Positions 60,478 through 64,000 of a stretch of DNA of 64,000 nt are shown in pieces. Origin of the DNA: Alkalinema pantanalense (GTDB lineage: Bacteria; Cyanobacteriota; Cyanobacteriia; Leptolyngbyales; Leptolyngbyaceae); contig NZ_JBLZFX010000011.1 in NCBI RefSeq assembly GCF_050753345.1, positions 1 to 64,000 of the forward strand, read 5' to 3'. The notes under the pieces are model-generated. The model had not been told where the DNA came from. It made no database searches and saw only the letters and a list, made by a program, of their open reading frames with translations. Within the stretch, counting starts at the first letter, position 1. Each line of letters starts with the position of its first letter. Both the position numbers and the translations under genes were made by a program.

Positions 60478-61274
60478 TCAAGAGTTAATGGGTTTCTATC
60501 GCTATACCACTCTCCGTAAGGTTTGTTGCGCCTGTCATCCAAATCCATAATCAATCTATATTTTTTGGCAAGTGACTGGAAAAATTGAGATTCTTCCCGT
60601 TCGTAGAGCCGTTGAATTGCCCACAAGTAATAGTCAATAATCTGTAAGCCTGCAACTTCAGACGGATAGGCAGGCTTTATAAGGACTGAACTGTTTGAAC
60701 TAATTTTCCACTGAGTCTCAAAATTCTTTTGGGCTTGATTAATAGCTTGCTCTAAAGCTTCCTCACGGGCTTCCTTGCCACGTCTAGCAATGGCGATCTG
60801 AATAATATCTGCTTTATGAAGCAAGTTTTTAAACAGGCGTTTAATCAGGTCGTCATAGATTGCATTTTGTTGAAGCTTCTTACCCAGGCTCTTGTAATCT
60901 ACTTTTGCTGCTTCAGCGATTTCAGCCTTGCTGCGAATTGCTACAAAAACTTTAATGTCAAAGGATTGAATGAGTTCAAAAACCTTTTCTCGAACCTCCG
61001 CATAGTCATCTTTTGCATGAAAGGCAACGGCTGTCTTTTTGGCTTCCGGTTGCATTGAAGGGATGCCTTTGTAGCGCGGGTGAGTCATCAGGCTCGAGCG
61101 AAGCGCTTCTAGTTCCCAAGCAACTTGCTCTGGATCGGCAATTTGAGCAACACCCATCATGAAAAATTTGGATGCTCCGGGTTGCCCTACGATGATGCGA
61201 CCCTTTTTATCAAAGAATGAGAGATCACCTGCCTCATCGACAAAGTAATGACGAAATTGAATTTCTTCTGACAT
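60459..61274 (-). CDS. DUF3800-domain protein
   Basis: A 271-residue protein of the DUF3800 family, thought from its fold pattern to be RNase H-like. It starts EIQFRHYFVDEAGDLSFFDK with the DExGD acidic motif on the first strand; IRSKAEIAEAAKVDYKSLGK and ADIIQIAIARRGKEAREEAL are central, and the C-terminal VAGLQIIDYYLWAIQRLYER carries the second conserved Asp. Function is unknown; the family is spread among mobile and defence-associated DNA. ATG at 61272-61274 has no good RBS. Its last codons and stop overlap the structured RNA at 60,404-60,477. Composition is more AT-rich than the core genes, suggesting acquisition. Confidence 0.85.
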   Translation of the reverse strand: MSEEIQFRHYFVDEAGDLSFFDKKGRIIVGQPGASKFFMMGVAQIADPEQVAWELEALRSSLMTHPRYKGIPSMQPEAKKTAVAFHAKDDYAEVREKVFELIQSFDIKVFVAIRSKAEIAEAAKVDYKSLGKKLQQNAIYDDLIKRLFKNLLHKADIIQIAIARRGKEAREEALEQAINQAQKNFETQWKISSNSSVLIKPAYPSEVAGLQIIDYYLWAIQRLYEREESQFFQSLAKKYRLIMDLDDRRNKPYGEWYSDRNPLTLEKLKRS

Positions 61275-61367
61275 GCAAGGAGAAACGGAATATGTTTGAA
61301 CTATTTTACACTAACCTGCAATCACAGCTTCTAACTCCGCGATCACCTCGTCCTCAACATTGATAAC

Positions 61368-61557
61368 CTTTTACATTGTCTCAAACACGGGTGCCAATTA
61401 GGGTGGCTGATTGATCCAGATGACTATTCTATTCTTACTTTTATTCCCCCACGAAGAACCCAACGTTTTTCGTGGAAGTCACCCACTATCAATCCCAAAA
61501 GACATCAAATTAGCACTCACCGCTGAGCAAATATTTGCATGGCTAAAAATCAAGTAA
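61368..61557 (+). pseudogene. Uma2-family remnant, 5'-truncated and frameshifted
   Basis: HCLKHGCQLGWLIDPDDYSI and LTFIPPRRTQ read in one frame (about 61,374-61,463), then the frame shifts by one base and continues VFRGSHPLSIPKDIKLALTA, EQIFAWLKIK and stop (to 61,557). Together they match the C-terminal half of Uma2/DUF820 proteins, in the same region as the remnant at the window's left edge. The N-terminal half is absent. Confidence 0.8.
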
Positions 61558-61632
61558 CGTTAATGGAATTGAACAAGCAAAGAGGATGACTAGAAGGATA
61601 AGCGATCGGCTCATTTTCCCAAAAAACTGTCT

Positions 61633-61671
61633 ACGGAAGCAGAGATGGTGGTCGTTGAGAGCTATCGTAGT
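61633..61671. repeat. ~38-bp direct repeat, copy 1
   Basis: ACGGAAGCAGAGATGGTGGT and the following 19 bases recur at 62,648-62,686 with three differences. One frame reads TEAEMVVVESYRSS here. Confidence 0.8.
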
Positions 61672-61905
61672 TCTTTCTGTCTCATTTGTTTGATGCAAAG
61701 TTCGATCGATCTTTCCAATTTCTCCGTGGACAGTCGTTCCGAGTTAAATCTTCAGAAAATCTTCCTCATTAGCCCAACTTCATTTTTAGTGTTGGAATTT
61801 TCTACTGCTATTTCAGGATTTTTGTGATTGTTGCAATCGTCTACGTTGGGATCAGTATAATCGGGCGGGTTATGATGGTAGGCATGATGTTTAAGGGTTA
61901 AGCCT

Positions 61906-62181
61906 ATGGCAATTCGACAACCCCGTTATCCCAAAGAAGAGTTCGCCCGTCGTGGCAATGAGATTTATGAGTCGCAGGTGCGCGCTCAAGTCGAGGAGGG
62001 CAATCACGGCAGGATTGTCGCGATCGACATTGAAACTGGAGCCTTTGAAGTTGCTGACGCGCCGCGCGTCGCCGTCGATCGTCTGTACGACCGTCACCCT
62101 GATGCACAGCCCTGGGTCATTCGGATTGGACATCGGGCAGTGTTTCGCATCGGCAGCCAGAGTTTAAGGCCGTCGGTATGA
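61906..62181 (+). CDS. Small protein paired with an aspartyl protease gene
   Basis: A 91-residue protein, MAIRQPRYPKEEFARRGNEI, YESQVRAQVEEGNHGRIVAI, DIETGAFEVADAPRVAVDRL and PWVIRIGHRAVFRIGSQS. It is a compact alpha/beta protein often seen in cyanobacteria directly upstream of a retropepsin-like gene, as here; no function known. Its stop shares ATGA with the downstream start, so the pair is translationally coupled. ATG at 61906; the preceding AAGGGTTAAGCCT may be the RBS. The compact two-gene layout resembles a toxin-antitoxin unit, but that is inference. Confidence 0.72.
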   Translation: MAIRQPRYPKEEFARRGNEIYESQVRAQVEEGNHGRIVAIDIETGAFEVADAPRVAVDRLYDRHPDAQPWVIRIGHRAVFRIGSQSLRPSV

Positions 62182-62549
62182 TGTTCGGTGTGGTGAGCGA
62201 TAGTTGTGAGGCGATCATCAAAGTTACGATCGGTGGGGCTGAAACTCCTAAAGTCACAGTTGATGCGCTGATTGACACAGGTTTTACCAGCTTTTTGGCA
62301 CTGCCACGATCGGTCATTGAATCACTCGGATTACCTTGGCATTTTAGTGATGTTGGTACCCTAGGGGACGGGAGTGAGGTCATTTTCGAGGTCTACACGG
62401 GGCATGTGATTTGGGATGGAGCGGTTCAGATTATTGATGTAGTTGCTTCGGAAGCGATGCCTCTGGTTGGGATGGGGCTGTTGTATGGATTTAAGTTGCA
62501 GATAGAAGCAGTTGAGGGCGGTATTGTCGCAATCGAAGCAATCCGCTAG
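62178..62549 (+). CDS. Retropepsin-like aspartyl protease
   Basis: A 123-residue single-domain aspartic protease of clan AA: VTVDALIDTGFTSFLALPRS with the active-site DTG, a VIFEVYTGHVIWDGAVQIID strand set, and ASEAMPLVGMGLLYGFKLQI. One DTG means the enzyme must work as a dimer, as in retroviral proteases; related bacterial proteins include the PerP/SpoIIGA and gag-asp_proteas groups. Substrate unknown. ATG at 62178 overlaps the upstream stop by four bases (a second ATG is the next codon). The upstream partner is the obvious candidate substrate or regulator. Confidence 0.85.
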   Translation: MMFGVVSDSCEAIIKVTIGGAETPKVTVDALIDTGFTSFLALPRSVIESLGLPWHFSDVGTLGDGSEVIFEVYTGHVIWDGAVQIIDVVASEAMPLVGMGLLYGFKLQIEAVEGGIVAIEAIR

Positions 62550-62647
62550 CATGAAATTCTGGCTTGTGCAAGGTCTAACATAGTCCCTGAGGCGGACTGG
62601 ATAACACTGGTCGGTTGAATTCAAGAGACTGCCAGCATCGGGTGAGA

Positions 62648-62686
62648 CGGAAGCAGAGAGGGTGGTCGTTGAGAGCGATCGTAGTC
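62648..62686. repeat. ~38-bp direct repeat, copy 2
   Basis: Second copy of the sequence at 61,633-61,671. In one frame it continues an open segment VEFKRLPASGETEAERVVVE ending SDRSR and a stop at about 62,690, so it may be the C-terminal remnant of a small gene. Confidence 0.8.
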
Positions 62687-62691
62687 GTTAA

Positions 62692-62877
62692 TTGCTAATG
62701 GGCAATGTTAGTGGAATATTTGGTTTCGATCGCGCCACCCATCAAAATGACGATCTAACCCAAATTATTGATCTCCTCTCACCAAAAAATTATATAGATC
62801 GCGCCACAAATGATGAGGATGAACAGGTACAGCCATGGTCAGCAGACCAGCTTAGACTTCGGAAAGACATTGGATAA
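62692..62877 (+). CDS. Short open frame, doubtful
   Basis: Sixty-one codons from a TTG (ATG two codons later), reading MGNVSGIFGFDRATHQNDDL, TQIIDLLSPKNYIDRATNDE and a polar end. Hydrophilic and acidic; composition is compatible with protein, but there is no RBS and no family likeness. It may be a fragment of a larger broken gene. Kept at low confidence because it fills the space between two real modules. Confidence 0.25.
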   Translation: MLMGNVSGIFGFDRATHQNDDLTQIIDLLSPKNYIDRATNDEDEQVQPWSADQLRLRKDIG

Positions 62878-62921
62878 GTTTTGAGCTTAAAATAATCAGT
62901 AGCTTCAACCAAACAATTCCT

Positions 62922-63135
62922 ATGAGCATCAGTCTTACCCCTGATCAAGAACGCCTGATTCAGACGAAACTCCAGTCTGGTAAGTACCGCTCTGTCGAAG
63001 AAATGCTTGAAATGGCGCTGCGATTACTGGACGAATCCGATCGTGCCGATACCGAATGAGTAGAGGAAGTCCGCTGACGGTAAAACCTTCGTTAATCAGA
63101 TGTTAGAACGGTTCCAGCAAGCAAATCAGGCATAG
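62922..63135 (+). pseudogene. ParD-type antitoxin gene, interrupted
   Basis: The first 45 codons (to TGA at 63,057) encode a ribbon-helix-helix start typical of ParD/CopG antitoxins: MSISLTPDQERLIQTKLQSG, KYRSVEEMLEMALRLLDESD. After the stop, the sequence continues with two more stops and a frame change, then DGKTFVNQMLERFQQANQA and TAG at 63,133-63,135, which is the normal ParD C-terminus. The toxin-binding tail has thus been cut off from the DNA-binding part. A short DNA-binding protein might still be made. The damaged parE follows 2 bp later. Confidence 0.8.
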
Positions 63136-63137
63136 GT

Positions 63138-63314
63138 ATGAGTCGCTACGTCATCAACATTCTTGCCAGCCGAGATCTCAAAGAGATTGCAGACTACTTT
63201 ACTGAAAGCAGCCTTGAAGCAGGCGATCGGTTTTTTCGTGCTTTCGATCGCTATCGGTTTCTGCATCGGGAACTATTAGAGCATTTTGCTGATAAAGCCG
63301 GAGGTATCTCATGA
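63138..63314 (+). pseudogene. ParE/RelE-type toxin gene, truncated
   Basis: ATG at 63,138 encodes a ParE start, MSRYVINILASRDLKEIADY, FTESSLEAGDRFFRAFDR (about 38 residues), after which homology stops and a short unrelated tail (FLHRELLEHFADKAGGIS) runs to TGA at 63,312-63,314. The catalytic C-terminal part of a ~100-residue ParE is missing, so the toxin should be inactive. The tail lies upstream of, and overlaps by ATGA, the next gene, so a deletion appears to have joined parE to the next module. Confidence 0.78.
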
Positions 63315-63586
63315 ATCAAAAACTAGTAGAATCCTTAGCCCAAATTATTCGATCGCTGTCGGATGAAGAGCGACAATGGCTGGAACGTGAAATCCACAAA
63401 TCTACTACTTCAACGCAGGTTGAAGACTTAAAACATCGGCTGAAAGAATATGAAGACAAATATCAGATGCCATCAGAGCATTTCCATCAGCGTTTCCAGG
63501 CGGGAGAACTGGGAGATGACATCGATTTTTTTGAGTGGAATACCTACTACGAAATGCTGACTGCTGCCCAGATTAAAGCCTCTTAA
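63311..63586 (+). CDS. Probable antitoxin of a TumE-type module
   Basis: A 91-residue acidic, helical protein: MNQKLVESLAQIIRSLSDEE, RQWLEREIHKSTTSTQVEDL, then KHRLKEYEDKYQMPSEHFHQ and GDDIDFFEWNTYYEML. The xNQKLVESLxQIIxSLxxEER start recurs at the beginning of many small cyanobacterial antitoxins. RBS AGGAG-like GGAGGTATCTC precedes ATG at 63,311. It lies 5 bp before the TumE-like gene, so they are co-transcribed; neutralising the toxin is its inferred job. Confidence 0.7.
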   Translation: MNQKLVESLAQIIRSLSDEERQWLEREIHKSTTSTQVEDLKHRLKEYEDKYQMPSEHFHQRFQAGELGDDIDFFEWNTYYEMLTAAQIKAS

Positions 63587-63591
63587 AGTCG

Positions 63592-63975
63592 ATGGATTTA
63601 GAGCAATACATTACTGCTGTCAATGCAAAACTGGCTGACAGCCCAATCACTAGCGCGATCGAGATTGTGGATGAGCGCATCCTTCTGAATCGTGGCTACT
63701 TCCGCGCTCGACTTACCCTCACCAATTCTGACTTCCTTGAGGTTGCTGAATCCTTTACGCTTCAAGACAGCCAACTGATCACATTAGACTATCGGTATCA
63801 ATGGATGGATGCCTCTAAACAAGTCCTCAGAAAACGCTGGGATAGCGTCAAACATTTTCCAGATTTGCCCAATTTCCCCCACCATGTTCACATCGGCTCA
63901 GAATCAAACGTTGAAGCTGGACTATCCCGAAATATTCTAGAATTCATAGGTTTTATGGAATCTGAATTGAGCTAA
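63592..63975 (+). CDS. TumE-family (DUF6516) probable toxin
   Basis: A 127-residue protein, MDLEQYITAVNAKLADSPIT, IVDERILLNRGYFRARLTLT, NSDFLEVAESFTLQDSQLIT, YRYQWMDASKQVLRKRWDSV and HFPDLPNFPHHVHIGSESNV. The DYRYQWMD, RRWDSAPH-like and FPHHVHxG segments are the pattern of DUF6516/TumE toxins of type II toxin-antitoxin systems; the His-rich FPHHVH motif is presumably functional. Complete with stop at 63,973-63,975. Antitoxin gene lies 5 bp upstream. Activity of this copy is not shown. Confidence 0.75.
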   Translation: MDLEQYITAVNAKLADSPITSAIEIVDERILLNRGYFRARLTLTNSDFLEVAESFTLQDSQLITLDYRYQWMDASKQVLRKRWDSVKHFPDLPNFPHHVHIGSESNVEAGLSRNILEFIGFMESELS

Positions 63976-64000
63976 GCAAAGCTCTCCTGGCAAGCCGTAT

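Noticed and set aside
61509..61517. TTAGCACTC as a CIRCE half-site for HrcA
   Set aside because: The matching GAGTGCTAA half is absent and the site lies inside the Uma2 relic.
61645..61827. 60-codon open frame starting inside the 38-bp repeat
   Set aside because: Begins within the repeat and reads as random after it.

Overview
This window is chromosomal DNA from a cyanobacterium, probably a filamentous one. The palindrome GCGATCGC (HIP1) and its core CGATCG recur throughout, inside and outside genes. Several products belong to families largely confined to cyanobacteria: a HetZ-related protein, a CAAD/CURT1-type thylakoid protein, a thylakoid photosystem I accumulation factor, an NblB-like HEAT protein, DUF3288, DUF6761, DUF3352, and the small proteins annotated DUF6887/DUF6888. 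I found no rRNA, tRNA, CRISPR array, complete insertion sequence or phage module.

From 1 to about 59 kb the window is ordinary core genome made of short transcription units. In order it carries: a Uma2 remnant, panB and a YdcF-type membrane protein (0-3 kb); galE, a HetZ-related regulator, a RodZ-like protein and carB (3-11.5 kb); a membrane diguanylate cyclase and small proteins (11.5-14 kb); miaA and gyrB, divergent (14.5-17.8 kb); the BolA plus CGFS-glutaredoxin pair and an atypical response regulator (18.6-20.7 kb); an orphan ABC ATPase, a STAS protein and an alpha/beta hydrolase (20.7-23.8 kb); infC; a large transporter-plus-HEAT protein followed by a cyclic-nucleotide-binding protein and MscS (24-29.7 kb); a coupled DUF6888/DUF6887 pair and an NblB-like protein (29.9-31.2 kb); a DUF3352 protein, a GspE/PilB-type ATPase and a rhodanese (31-36.7 kb); hrcA, sucD and sucC (37-41 kb); a YqiA-type esterase, a CAAD protein, rpmF and a molybdopterin oxidoreductase (41-43.7 kb); an AmpG-like transporter, tsaE and yvcK (44-47.6 kb); an MlaF/MlaD lipid-transport pair (48.8-50.8 kb); a polysaccharide deacetylase, aspC and ligA (51-59.2 kb).

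From about 59.2 kb to the end the character changes. Here are candidate structured RNAs, a DUF3800 gene with a compact three-way-junction RNA overlapping its stop codon, a frameshifted Uma2 remnant, a coupled small-protein/aspartyl-protease pair, a decayed ParD/ParE pair and an apparently intact antitoxin/TumE-type toxin pair. This looks like an accessory toxin-antitoxin or defence-type patch.

The most notable signals not explained by genes are: (i) the small structured RNA at 60,404-60,477 against the DUF3800 gene; (ii) a 109-bp miniature inverted-repeat element present as two nearly identical copies in opposite orientation 12 kb apart (36,146 and 48,099); (iii) three plus-strand intrinsic terminators with no plus-strand protein gene close upstream, suggesting small RNAs (about 55.1, 56.7 and 59.6 kb); (iv) many 14-19 bp tandem duplications in intergenic DNA; (v) a response regulator lacking its phospho-acceptor aspartate. 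Family assignments are by reading protein sequences without database searches.
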